Shown here in pieces: positions 45,739 to 55,400 of a DNA stretch of 64,000 nt. Position 1 is the first letter of the stretch. Each line of letters starts with the position of its first letter. Source of the stretch: Cladorhizidae sp. MBARI D1340-BT2 (Eukaryota; Porifera; Demospongiae; Poecilosclerida; Cladorhizidae); NCBI GenBank assembly GCA_028752905.1, contig JAQNBH010000004.1, positions 2,030,610 through 2,094,609 of the forward strand. The letters run 5' to 3'. Below the pieces are notes generated by a model. That model had not been told where the DNA came from. It saw nothing but the letters and a program-made list of their open reading frames with translations, and did no database searches. The position numbers and the translations under genes are program-made.

Positions 45739-47490
45739 ACTGAAGATGCTCTGTACATATCTAGTTGCTCAGAGGATGCTCTATACATATGTAGTTGCTC
45801 AGAGGATGCTCTGTACATATCTAGTTGCCCAGAGGATGCTCTGTACATATCTAGTTGCTCAGAGGATGCTCTGTACATATCTAGTTGCTCAGAGGATGCT
45901 CTGTACATATCTAGTTGCTCAGAGGATGCTCTGTACATATCTAGTTGCTCAGAGGATGCTCTGTACATATCTAGTTGCTCAGAGGATGCTCTGTACATAT
46001 CTAGTTGCCCAGAGGATGCTCTGTACATATCTAGTTGCTCAGAGGATGCTCTGTACATATCTAGTTGCTCAGAGGATGCTCTGTACATATCTAGTTGCTC
46101 AGAGGATGCTCTGTACATATCTAGTTGCTCAGAGGATGCTCTGTACATATCTAGTTGCTCAGAGGATGCTCTGTACATATCTAGTTGCCCAGAGGATGCT
46201 CTGTACATATCTAGTTGCTCAGAGGATGCTCTGTACATACCTAGTTGCTCAGAGGATGCTCTGTACATATCTAGTTGCCCAGAGAATGCTCTGTACATAT
46301 CTAGTTGCCCAGAGGATGCTCTGTACATATCTAGATGCTCAGAGGATGCTCTGTACATATCTAGTTGCCCAGAGGATGCTCTGTACATATCTAGTTGCTC
46401 AGAGGATGCTCTGTACATATCTAGTTGCTCAGAGGATGCTCTGTACATATCTAGTTGCTCAGAGGATGCTCTGTACATATCTAGTTGCCCAGAGAATGCT
46501 CTGTACATATCTAGTTGCTCAGAGGATGCTCTGTACATATCTAGTTGCTCAGAGGATGCTCTGTACATATCTAGTTGCTCAGAGGATGCTCTGTACATAT
46601 CTAGTTGCCCAGAGGATGCTCTGTACATATCTAGTTGCTCAGAGGATGCTCTGTACATATCTAGTTGCTCAGAGGATGCTCTGTACATATCTAGTTGCTC
46701 ATAGGATGCTCTGTACATATCTAGTTGCTCAGAGGATGCTCTGTACATATCTAGTTGCCCAGAGGATGCTCTGTACATATCTAGTTGCACAGAGGATGCT
46801 CTGTACATATCTAGTTGCTCAGAGGATGCTCTGTACATATCTAGTTTCCCAGAGGATGCTCTGTACATATCTAGTTGCTCAGAGGATTCTCTGTACATAT
46901 CTAGTTGCCCAGAGGATGCTCTGTACATATCTAGTTGCCCAGAGGATGCTCTGTACATATCTAGTTGCTCAGAGGATGCTCTGTACATATCTAGTTGCTC
47001 AGAGGATGCTCTGTACATATCTAGTTGCTCATAGGATGCTCTGTACATATCTAGTTGCCCAGAGGATGCTCTGTACATATCTAGTTGCTCAGAGGATGCT
47101 CTGTACATATCTAGTTGCTCAGAGGATGCTCTGTACATATCTAGTTGCTCAGAGGATGCTCTGTACATATCTAGTTGCCCAGAGGATGCTCTGTACATAT
47201 CTAGTTGCTCAGAGGATGCTCTGTACATATCTAGTTGCTCAGAGGATGCTCTGTACATATCTAGTTGCCCAGAGGATGCTCTGTACATATCTAGTTGCTC
47301 AGAGGATGCTCTGTACATATCTAGTTGCTCAGAGGATGCTCTGTACATATCTAGTTGCTCAGAGGATGCTCTGTACATATCTAGTTGCTCAGAGGATGCT
47401 CTGTACATATCTAGTTGCTCAGAGGATGCTCTGTACATATCTAGTTGCTCAGAGGATGCTCTGTACATATCTAGAGGATGCTCTACAGAT
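45739..47490 (+). repeat. 30-bp minisatellite C
   Basis: About 58 highly uniform copies of a 30-bp unit with GATGCTCTGTACATATCTAG followed by TTGCTCAGAG. The main variable site is TTGCTC/TTGCCC. Unit length is exactly 30 bp over 1.7 kb. The very long frames on both strands (MYRASSEQLD and MLCTYLVAQR repeats) are by-products. Confidence 0.97.
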
Positions 47491-47629
47491 ATCTAGTTGT
47501 TCAGAGGATGCTCTGTGCTAATCTATTTGCAAATTGGCAAGTTTTTATCTCTGGACTTGTTCAATATGAGCTAAGCAGCTGTTAGGACTATAGCAACTCT
47601 ATAGTTATAGCCTTGCACAACTCAAGTAC

Positions 47630-47815
47630 TTGTTGAAAGAGCACTATATTAGTAAGAACTAAGTTCTTGTGTTGAAAGAGCACTATATTAGTAAGAACTA
47701 AGTTCTTGTGTTGAAAGAGCACTATATTATTAAGAACTAAGTTCTTGTGTTGAAAGAGCACTATATTAGTAACAGCTAAGTTATTGTGTTGAAAGAGCAC
47801 TATATTAGTAATCAT
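47630..47815 (+). repeat. 39-bp short array
   Basis: Five copies of a unit with TTGAAAGAGCACTATATTAG followed by TAAGAACTAAGTTCTTGTG. The part AAGAACTAAGTTCTT is an interrupted palindrome. Confidence 0.9.
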
Positions 47816-48000
47816 ATAATTATATCACAGGCATCCTGCTACAAAGCTAGATATATCTACTCCCAAGAATAGAGAACTAGGTTTTAGCTGCAGTAGCTCT
47901 ATCTAGCTTTTGTATTTTTACTGGACAAGGACTTGCTAGTTCAATAAGGCTTTAGGTGTAATGGCCAGATTATATAAGCTTTATTCCTGATGAAGGTTGA
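47816..48000. other. Unassigned spacer
   Basis: Unique sequence; nothing recognised. It ends with CCTGATGAAGGTTGAG, a variant of the repeat found at 48238-48390. Confidence 0.4.
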
Positions 48001-48135
48001 GCGTCTACTAAAGGGACATTTGCAATTGCTGAGCATGCATGGGATAATGGACATCTGGAGGAAGCCACCATCTTGGACCAGGCCAGAAGACAGAAGGAGC
48101 TGCTAGTGAAGGTGGCTTTGTACATATCAGCCTAG
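48001..48135 (+). pseudogene. Penelope-like (GIY-YIG type) retroelement C-terminal fragment
   Basis: The frame from 48001 reads STKGTFAIAEHAWDNGHLEE, then ATILDQARRQKELLVKVALY, and ends at TAG (48133-48135). The pattern AEHAW...H....A.ilD...r...l.vkEaLyI is what follows the GIY-YIG endonuclease core in Penelope-like elements. The core and the reverse transcriptase are not seen upstream. The call depends on this one motif; another retroelement with a similar tail is possible. Confidence 0.5.
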
Positions 48136-48237
48136 CACAAAAGTGTGAGCGGTTCAATTGAGACTGTGGAATGGACTTTCCTGACTGCTGGTGAGCCACT
48201 CTCAAGAGCCTGAACTTGAAACCACGCCACCAAAATT

Positions 48238-48390
48238 CTATCCTGATGAAGGCTAGAGTAGCAAGTCATTATACTGTAGGCTAGAGCATCTAGTCATTAT
48301 TCCTGATGAAGACTAGAGCATGTAGTCATTATTCCTGATGAAGGCTAGAGCATCTAGTCATTATTCCTGATGAAGGCTAGAGCATCAATC
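48238..48390 (+). repeat. ~32-bp repeat with CCTGATGAAG
   Basis: Four copies of a unit with ATTCCTGATGAAGGCTAGAG followed by CATCTAGTCATT. Related sequence occurs at 47992 and inside the hairpin at 55184-55223. Such hairpin-forming ends are common just after the reading frame of some retroelements; here it follows the Penelope-like fragment. Confidence 0.75.
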
Positions 48391-48439
48391 CAAACTTCGA
48401 GAGAATACAATTTCAATTAATTGGGAAGGTTATTGTAAT

Positions 48440-48667
48440 GTTAGTTCATTGATAACAGAAATAACGATGGCCAAGGACGACAAGAGTCCAAAGTTCAGAC
48501 TGCATTGACTTCGCAAAGGCTTGGAGGAGAAATGTATAAGAATGTGTGAAGGCCTCTACAATGAATGGGGTGAAAGTTAGGATAGTGCTGCATGGAATGG
48601 AGGTCATGAGATGGTTTGGGATAGAGAGGGGACTTGGGTATATAGGCTTGTCCTTTGTCACCAACAT
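48440..48667 (+). pseudogene. LINE reverse transcriptase, left half (split by the gypsy element)
   Basis: Around 48565-48672 the forward frames contain GVKVRIVLHGMEVMRWFGIE and RGLG, then in another frame ACPLSP. This is the RT region with the conserved (G)(Q)GCPLSP block. The sequence stops at the target-site duplication CATAT of the LTR element and resumes at 54168 with the YADD region, so one old LINE was cut in two. Frameshifts show it was already dead. Confidence 0.7.
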
Positions 48668-48672
48668 CATAT

Positions 48673-48874
48673 TAGAGAATACAGAGCTAACCTAACTAAC
48701 TACAGACTCATATATATGTATCCCAATGCTATGTATGGACCTTACCTACTTAACGACCCCTTACCTTGCGCATGCTTCCTATACATCCTTCACTTGTGCA
48801 TGCATTGCTTTATGATGATAATGATTCTATATCCAGTTACATCTATGGGTAAATGCACAGTGTGTTATCCTCGA
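48673..48874 (+). repeat. 5' LTR of the gypsy element
   Basis: 202 bp, from TAGAGAATACAGAGC to GTGTTATCCTCGA. The ends are not the usual TG...CA, but the left edge is fixed by the polypurine tract at the 3' copy and the right edge by the target duplication. The only difference from the 3' LTR is T against C at 48850/54138. The likely 5' end of the transcript (start of R) is near 48791, inferred from the self-priming complementarity. Confidence 0.93.
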
Positions 48875-48888
48875 TGCATGCACAAGTG
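48875..48888 (+). promoter_or_regulatory. Self-complementary primer-binding site
   Basis: TGCATGCACAAGTG begins directly after the 5' LTR and is an exact reverse complement of 48791-48804 (CACTTGTGCATGCA) inside that LTR. There is no TGG start, as would be expected for a tRNA primer. The arrangement equals that of Tf1/sushi-type elements, in which the 5' end of the mRNA folds back on the site and is cleaved to prime reverse transcription. The function is inferred. Confidence 0.7.
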
Positions 48889-48994
48889 CATTTGAATAGT
48901 CCTTTGAGTAGTCTCTATTAGCCACCTCTACTATTTGGCAGCAAGTCGAAATTGAGCAAAAGAGTGAATTCTATTTGCAGCCCACCCACCCACC

Positions 48995-51900
48995 ATGGCT
49001 ATTAAATGCCCATTCCACGGCTGCGAATGGGTGATCCCAGAGGGCACAAGCCCCATCCTAGCAACAGTGCTCCTCACGACCCACGCATTAAACCACCGTG
49101 CCACCCCCAGAGCAAAACCAGTCGCGGTCAGACGCCCTGAACTAACATCTGGAGGGACCACTGAGGCATGGACTTATTTCCTTCAAAGGTGGAGATCATA
49201 TGTCACATCAGTTTACATTGAGGGCCAGGACCTGGCAATACAACTCCTGGAATGCTGTGACGCGAAGCTTCGGCGTGACGTCACACGAAACGCGATCGGT
49301 CCCTTACCCATCGAAGGGATGACTGAGGAAGACCTATTGGCAGCGATCAAATCCCTAGCCGTGACAGCCGAGAACACTAAGGTGGCCCGCGTCACCCTAT
49401 CGAGGATGACCCAAGATCGCTCAGAACCCATCAGGGCATTCGCGGCACGCCTCCGGGGACAAGCCGAGGTCTGCCGCTTCCTCAAGAAGTGCCCTGATTG
49501 CGATGGAGTAGTGAATCAAGGTGAGGAGCGGGTGGCTGACCAGCTATGCATAGGCCTAGCAGATGCTGAGATCCAGGAGGATCTCCTCAAGCACCCGGAC
49601 CAGGACATGTGTGTAGAGGACACCATCCGCTTCATCGAAGTGAGGGCCACGGGTAAGAAGTCTGCCATGACCATGACCACCCCCAGTAGCACACTCGCCC
49701 TGGATGACCACACTGCTGAGGCTGTGACCTCTCAGTACAGGAGGCAACAACGCCCACCCCCTACACAGCCTTCCCCAACCACATCCAGGGGACGTGGCAT
49801 CAATCCTACCCGTCCACAGCAGCAAACCAAACCACATCCCACACTGCCCAAAGGCCCATGCACCTACTGCGGCCAACGAGGCCACGGGGAGCAAGAGCGG
49901 ACTGCCTACCGTCGCATCCATTGCCCGGCCTTTGGCACCACCTGCACCTCATGCGGCCGTCAACACCACACAGCCTCGGTATGCTGGCAGCGAATTGTAC
50001 ACGAGTTAGCCCTCACAGAAACAGCTCTAGGAATGTCCGAGGGCACCCTGCAACACCAAACATGGCAGAGGGACACCAGCTCCTGGGTGCAACAACGCTC
50101 CCCATCACAACCCGTGATCCAAATCCTGGTGTCATCCCATGTGGAGGACTTCAGAGCCCACGGCCACACACTGCCCAGAGAGTCCAGACACATCTCTACC
50201 ACAGCACTCGCGGACACCGGCTGCCAAAGCTTCTTGGCAGGCCCGGACCTTATGAAGAACCTCCATATCCTGCCAACCGACCTCATTCCAGTCAATCTAA
50301 CGATGAAGTCAGCCAGTGGTAACAACCTCCCCATCCTCGGGGCAGCCCTACTGCGCATCCAGATTCCATCCGGCGCGGAGACGCGCCAGATGGTCTACTT
50401 CAGCTCGGAGGCATCCCAGATCTACCTCAGCATGGCCACACTGGCCGACTTGGACCTGATCCCAAGGAACTTCCCGTCAGGATCACCCTCCAACCGATCT
50501 ACCAGGCACTGCAACAACGCGGCCCAGATCACCCAGGAGACTCAACCGTCCAACATCCCCTTGCCCACCCAGAGGCGACCGGGAGACCAACCGCCCCGAA
50601 CCAGCGACCACTACCCCATGAGCGACCAGACTCGGCGACCATGCTCATGCCCACCTAGAGCACCGCCTCCACCACGCCCCACGGAACTTCCATACCCTGC
50701 CACACCGGACAACAGAGTACGACTGGAGCAACATCTCCTCCAGCTCTACGCCTCCAGCTCCTTCAATATTTGTGAGCACCAGCCTCTCCCCATGATGGCC
50801 GGACCACCACTCTCTTTGAGTATAGACCCTACAGCCGTCCCCAAACCCTGCCACACACCCATCACCGTCCCCATCCACTGGCAGGACGAGGTGAAGGCAG
50901 GACTGGACCGCGATGTTCGACTCGGAGTACTCGAGAAGGTCCCCCTGGGGACCCCGGACACTTGGTGTCACCGCATGGTGATATGCACCAAGAAGAACGG
51001 GTCCCTGAGGCGGACCATCAACTTTCAGGAGTTGAACCGTCACGCCACAAGAGAGACACACCACTGCGCCTCCCCTTTCCACCAGGCACGAGCCGTTCCA
51101 GGCAACACCAAGAAAACTATCTTTGACGCCTGGAACGGCTACCATTCAGTTGCCCTCTCGCCAGAAGATCGACACTACACCACCTTTATTACCCCCTGGG
51201 GCAGATATCGATACTGCTCCGCCCCACAAGGCTACATCGCCTCAGGGGACGCATATACTGCGAGGTATGACGCCATCATCTCACACATCGGTCGAAAGAC
51301 CAAATGTATTGATGACGCCCTGCTATGGAGCGACTCAATCGAAGAGGCCTTCCATCAAGCCACTGAATGGCTGGACATCTGCGCCCTCAACGGGATCACA
51401 CTGAACCCGCGCAAGTTCCACTTTGCACAGGACGAGGTGGAATTTGCCGGGTTCACTATTACCCCATCAGAAGTCAGGCCATCAAAGAAGTACCTCGAGG
51501 CTATCACGGGATTCCCGACCCCCAAGAACATCACAGACGTACGCGCATGGTTTGGCTTAGTCAACCAGGTCGCGTACGCCTTCTCCATGGCACCTACCAT
51601 GCAGCCATTCCGGGACCTTCTGAAGCCAACAAACAAATTCCTTTGGAATGACCAGATACAACGTGCTTTCGACCTATCCAAGTCCACCATCTGCCAGCAG
51701 ATTGCTGAAGGCGTCACCATCTACGACAAGAGCCGACCCACCTGCCTGGTGACGGACTGGAGTAAGGACGGGATCGGGTACTGGCTGTTTCAAAAACATT
51801 GCCAGTGCCCATCCCGCGAAATCCTCTGTTGCCAAGAGGGATGGAAAGTAGTACTGGTCGGCTCGAGATTCACCCACTCCGCCGAGTCCAGATATGCCCC

Positions 51901-53920
51901 CATAGAAGGAGAGGCCCTCGCCGTCGCTGACGCCCTAGAAAAAGCACGCCACTTTGTCCTCGGGTGCAGTGATCTCCAGATTGCAGTGGACCACAAGCCA
52001 CTGCTCAAAATATTCGGAGATCGCTCACTCGAGGACATCCATAACACCCGCCTCCGGAACCTGAAAGAGAAGACACTACCGTACAAGTTCCGGATGGTCT
52101 ACATCCCGGGGATCCGAAACCATACCAGTGATGCTCTGTCCCGCCACCCTTCAGGCAACCGCTCACCGGCCAAGCTGCACCTCCAGGATGACCACCACTC
52201 CGAGACATCCCTGGTGGAACCATCAGCCATCCCAACATGCCACATCTCATCCTTACCAGTGAACGCCGATGGACTGGCCACCGCCATGTGCGCCGCCATC
52301 CACGACATCCCTATTACCTGGGAAACCCTCCAGATTGCCACAGCATCCGACCCAGCACTCCAACAGCTGACGGATGTCATTGAAGATGGACCACCCGAAG
52401 CGAGACACCACCTACCCGCACTGATCCGGGACTACTTCTCCATCATAGACAACCTCTCCACAGTAGACGGCGTCGTATGCAATGGGGAACGGATTGTAAT
52501 TCCCCTGGCCCTCCGTCAAAGATGCCTCAACGCTCTCCACGCTGTCCACCAAGGCACAAGCAGCATGACCGCCAGAGCTCAGACCTCCCTATATTGGCCC
52601 GGCATGTCCAAGGACATCACAGCAACACGGCAACAATGCGCCACATGCAATGGGAATGCCCCTTCCCAACCAGCCATGCCATCAACGACACCAGCCGACC
52701 CGGAGTACCCATTCCAGCACTTGTGCGTGGACTACTTCCATCACGAAGGGTTCGCGTATCTCGTGCTGGTGGACCGATACTCCAACTGGCCGGTCGTCAC
52801 AAGAGCCACCAATGGAGCAGACGGCCTATGTCAAGTACTACGCGACACATTCTCCACTTATGGCATTCCAGAGACACTCACATCAGACGGCGGCCCGGAA
52901 TTTGCATCCCACACCACCAGGGACTTCCTTGCAGCCTGGAGCGTCCTGCATCGCATATCTTCAGCATACAACCCGCACGCTAACTGCCGGGCAGAAACAG
53001 CCGTGAAGACTACCAAAAGACTGATCGCCGGTAACACAGACCCAGGCGGCTCACTATCCGACAGTTTCCACATCGCATTGCTCCAATATCGGAACGGGCC
53101 AAGTGCCGACACCAACATGTCCCCGGCACAATGCCTGTTCGGGCGGGCCACCAGAGACATCCTCCCTGGACTCCCTGCATCATACCTCCCACATCAGGAC
53201 TGGACGACACGGCTCGACCTACGACAACGTGCGCTGTCCAGACGCCAGGTCACCAGCCGTGCCAGATGGGATGAACACTCCCAAGGCCTGTCCCCACTCC
53301 GTTGCGGTGACACAGTCATGATTCAAAATCAGACTGGACGTCACCCAACGAAGTGGGACAAGTCTGGCACGGTCGTGGAAGTACTGCAGTATCACCAATA
53401 TGCAGTACGGACCGACGGCTCTGGGAGGCTCACAACTGGACACCGACGATACCTTCGGAAATTCGACCCCTTAACCACCTCAGCCAACCCGCACACTATC
53501 ATACCCCAACCATCACCTGTGCCGGCCAAGGCAACACCTACACCCGACCGCCCAGCTATCCCCCCTCAGCCCTCATCCGCCCCGGTGGCAAGGACTACGC
53601 AACCGCCTCCAAACAGCGCGACCACTCCAACCCCTGCCAACCCAAACCTTCAGGCTCAACCGGCAGTACATCCTCACACGCCACCGGCCACCATAAGCCA
53701 ACCAACCCAGAACCCACCGGCGTCGCCCCCCCTGCCAACATCGGATAACCCAACAGGATCAAGCTATGCTTCGGTGGCCAAAACACCTGTAAGACCTGCC
53801 CCCATCCTGCAGCGCCACCTGACCCCCCTGCCCACACCTCCTCGGAAAGCCACGCCCACACCGAAGTCACCCAGAAGAAGCAAGAGAGGCCCAAACCCCG
53901 TAGACCGTCTAGGTTACTAA
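48995..53920 (+). CDS. Gag-pol polyprotein of a Ty3/gypsy retrotransposon (1641 aa)
   Basis: Single intact frame; the ATG lies in a good context (CCACCATGG). Order of domains: an N-terminal C2H2-like finger (C5, C10, H30, H34); a gag region to about residue 250; two zinc knuckles (from C289; the second is canonical, C317, C320, H325, C330); and an aspartic protease with ALADTGCQSFLAG (D407). Next is reverse transcriptase, about residues 640-830, with CIDD at 771-774 where most families have YxDD, and then RNase H (D921 in VTDWSKDG). Integrase has an HHCC-type finger (HAVHQG...CATC), catalytic D1246, D1298 and E1334 (spacing D-x35-E), a GPY/F-like tail and a Pro-rich basic C terminus. No env gene or chromodomain is seen. 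Gag and pol are in one frame with no shift. The function is copying of the element through an RNA intermediate. Confidence 0.95.
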   Translation: MAIKCPFHGCEWVIPEGTSPILATVLLTTHALNHRATPRAKPVAVRRPELTSGGTTEAWTYFLQRWRSYVTSVYIEGQDLAIQLLECCDAKLRRDVTRNAIGPLPIEGMTEEDLLAAIKSLAVTAENTKVARVTLSRMTQDRSEPIRAFAARLRGQAEVCRFLKKCPDCDGVVNQGEERVADQLCIGLADAEIQEDLLKHPDQDMCVEDTIRFIEVRATGKKSAMTMTTPSSTLALDDHTAEAVTSQYRRQQRPPPTQPSPTTSRGRGINPTRPQQQTKPHPTLPKGPCTYCGQRGHGEQERTAYRRIHCPAFGTTCTSCGRQHHTASVCWQRIVHELALTETALGMSEGTLQHQTWQRDTSSWVQQRSPSQPVIQILVSSHVEDFRAHGHTLPRESRHISTTALADTGCQSFLAGPDLMKNLHILPTDLIPVNLTMKSASGNNLPILGAALLRIQIPSGAETRQMVYFSSEASQIYLSMATLADLDLIPRNFPSGSPSNRSTRHCNNAAQITQETQPSNIPLPTQRRPGDQPPRTSDHYPMSDQTRRPCSCPPRAPPPPRPTELPYPATPDNRVRLEQHLLQLYASSSFNICEHQPLPMMAGPPLSLSIDPTAVPKPCHTPITVPIHWQDEVKAGLDRDVRLGVLEKVPLGTPDTWCHRMVICTKKNGSLRRTINFQELNRHATRETHHCASPFHQARAVPGNTKKTIFDAWNGYHSVALSPEDRHYTTFITPWGRYRYCSAPQGYIASGDAYTARYDAIISHIGRKTKCIDDALLWSDSIEEAFHQATEWLDICALNGITLNPRKFHFAQDEVEFAGFTITPSEVRPSKKYLEAITGFPTPKNITDVRAWFGLVNQVAYAFSMAPTMQPFRDLLKPTNKFLWNDQIQRAFDLSKSTICQQIAEGVTIYDKSRPTCLVTDWSKDGIGYWLFQKHCQCPSREILCCQEGWKVVLVGSRFTHSAESRYAPIEGEALAVADALEKARHFVLGCSDLQIAVDHKPLLKIFGDRSLEDIHNTRLRNLKEKTLPYKFRMVYIPGIRNHTSDALSRHPSGNRSPAKLHLQDDHHSETSLVEPSAIPTCHISSLPVNADGLATAMCAAIHDIPITWETLQIATASDPALQQLTDVIEDGPPEARHHLPALIRDYFSIIDNLSTVDGVVCNGERIVIPLALRQRCLNALHAVHQGTSSMTARAQTSLYWPGMSKDITATRQQCATCNGNAPSQPAMPSTTPADPEYPFQHLCVDYFHHEGFAYLVLVDRYSNWPVVTRATNGADGLCQVLRDTFSTYGIPETLTSDGGPEFASHTTRDFLAAWSVLHRISSAYNPHANCRAETAVKTTKRLIAGNTDPGGSLSDSFHIALLQYRNGPSADTNMSPAQCLFGRATRDILPGLPASYLPHQDWTTRLDLRQRALSRRQVTSRARWDEHSQGLSPLRCGDTVMIQNQTGRHPTKWDKSGTVVEVLQYHQYAVRTDGSGRLTTGHRRYLRKFDPLTTSANPHTIIPQPSPVPAKATPTPDRPAIPPQPSSAPVARTTQPPPNSATTPTPANPNLQAQPAVHPHTPPATISQPTQNPPASPPLPTSDNPTGSSYASVAKTPVRPAPILQRHLTPLPTPPRKATPTPKSPRRSKRGPNPVDRLGY

Positions 53921-53951
53921 TCACTCCTCAGCAGAACCCGAGCCTCTGCTT

Positions 53952-53960
53952 GGGGGGAGA
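53952..53960 (+). promoter_or_regulatory. Polypurine tract
   Basis: GGGGGGAGA immediately upstream of the 3' LTR. This is the usual plus-strand priming site and fixes the LTR's left edge at 53961. Confidence 0.85.
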
Positions 53961-54162
53961 TAGAGAATACAGAGCTAACCTAACTAACTACAGACTCATA
54001 TATATGTATCCCAATGCTATGTATGGACCTTACCTACTTAACGACCCCTTACCTTGCGCATGCTTCCTATACATCCTTCACTTGTGCATGCATTGCTTTA
54101 TGATGATAATGATTCTATATCCAGTTACATCTATGGGCAAATGCACAGTGTGTTATCCTCGA
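53961..54162 (+). repeat. 3' LTR of the gypsy element
   Basis: 202 bp, 201 of 202 identical to the 5' LTR. Its right edge adjoins the target duplication CATAT. Confidence 0.93.
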
Positions 54163-54167
54163 CATAT

Positions 54168-54870
54168 ATCTGTCGGGAATGGTGAGAGGTAGCTGAGCTG
54201 GGATTGAAGGTGGATGGTACATGCACCGTACATGGTGTGGTGCATTACTCTATGCTGATGATATTATGCTGTTGGTGGGCACAGGAGTGGAGTTGCAAGG
54301 AATGTTGGATATGACTATGCAATAAGATGGAAGTTGAAGTTTAATAAGAAGAAGAGTAAGGTAATGGTCGCTGGGAAAGGGAGGAATAGTGTGAAGAGGA
54401 ATATTGATGGAGAGGAGCTGGAAGTAGTCTTCAGATACCTGGAGGTGTGGTTTGATCAGAAACTGAGAAGGAATATATATATACATTTGGAGAAAATGAG
54501 GATTAAAGCAAGAGGAATGTATTGGAAAGGCAGTGAGTGTGGATGAGTAAAGTGAATGGAAAAGCAGAATTGTATAGAGAGGTATATAGGATGGTGTGGG
54601 AGCTGTAGGCTAGGCCAAGTCTGGGACATGCTGCTGAAGTGTGGCTGACAGGAGGGAAGACTGCTTGTAGGAAATTAGAGAGTCAGCTCAGCTGAGAGTA
54701 GGAAGAAACCTATTAGGGGCTAGCAACATGGTGGCAGGAGTGGCAGTGCTGGGGGACTTGGGATGGAGGAAGTTGGCAGAGAGGAGGGAGGAGAAAATAT
54801 GATGATAGGAGCCTGCACAGGTGGAGGAAGGTAGGCTGATAAATATTGTGGCTAAGAATGGATGGAGGGA
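54168..54870 (+). pseudogene. LINE reverse transcriptase, right half (split by the gypsy element)
   Basis: After the LTR element the forward frames give ELGLKVDGTC, then ALLYADDIMLLVGTG with the RT catalytic YADD at about 54251-54262. Next come KFNKKKSKVMVAGKG near 54335, a RYLEVWFD segment (the YLG motif), and in further frames VARPSLGHAAEVWLTGGKTA and LGDLGWRKLAERREEK to about 54800. The order is that of non-LTR RT palm, thumb and connection. Several frameshifts and stops are present. It continues the fragment at 48440-48667. Confidence 0.78.
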
Positions 54871-55183
54871 TAGGATGTTATTATTACATGTAATTGTTGT
54901 TTTATATTTATGTTTATTTATTATTTATGTAAATTTATATTTGTTTATTTATTTTTTATTATTAATTAATTAATGTGTTTGTTATTTTATTTTTATTTTT
55001 TTTACATCCGGTGCATGTGCCTTATAGGCGCATGTGGTGGATAGCTAGCTACAGGTATATAACAGGCTCACGCGAGCCTTAGCGTCTCATTATTCCGGAT
55101 GAGGACTAGGAATAAAACAACAATTATTTATAATACATAATAACATTAAAACCACCTTCTCAATAACTCAATATTTCGACTAG
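54871..55183. other. AT-rich spacer
   Basis: TTTA/TTAT-rich low-complexity sequence to about 55000, then a piece with GCGCATGTGG and CACGCGAGCC. It may be the 3' untranslated part of the LINE. No gene recognised. Confidence 0.5.
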
Positions 55184-55223
55184 ATGCTCTAGTCTTCAAT
55201 ATTCCTGATGAAGACTAGAGCAT
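55184..55223. repeat. 15-bp perfect hairpin
   Basis: ATGCTCTAGTCTTCA at 55184-55198 and its exact complement TGAAGACTAGAGCAT at 55209-55223, with a 10-base loop. The right arm is a copy of the repeat at 48238-48390, which in those copies lacks the left arm. Confidence 0.85.
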
Positions 55224-55261
55224 ATATTCTAAACGTCGAGTGAATGAAAATTGATTATTGA

Positions 55262-55400
55262 GGTGTTAATAATAATAACAATAATAATAACAAAATTTAA
55301 TAATAAATAAATAGTAATAATAATAACAACGACAATAATGATAATATTTTTTTTAATAATAAACATATAATAAAATAAAATTATAATAAATAGGTTGTGG
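55262..55400. repeat. AAT-rich microsatellite
   Basis: Degenerate (AAT)n with AATAATAACA phrases, interrupted by short T runs. Confidence 0.85.

Larger units (their letters stand above)
48668..54167 (+). mobile_element. Young Ty3/gypsy LTR retrotransposon with target-site duplication
   Basis: The element spans 48673-54162 (5490 bp) and is flanked by the 5-bp duplication CATAT at 48668-48672 and 54163-54167. The two 202-bp LTRs differ at a single base. The internal region carries one uninterrupted gag-pol frame, a primer-binding site complementary to its own LTR, and a polypurine tract adjoining the 3' LTR. It is clearly richer in G+C than the AT-rich surroundings. All parts needed for transposition appear intact, so it may still be active. 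It sits within an older LINE. Confidence 0.95.

Noticed and set aside
45711..47521. Two ~590-codon frames on opposite strands (MYRASSEQLD and MLCTYLVAQR repeats)
   Set aside because: By-products of the exact 30-bp array; both strands are open because the unit has no stop in those frames.
48936..48948. TGGCAGCAAGTCG as a tRNA primer-binding site
   Set aside because: It starts with TGG but lies about 60 bp beyond the LTR end, which is fixed by the 3' LTR, the target duplication and the polypurine tract. The self-complementary site is directly at the LTR edge.
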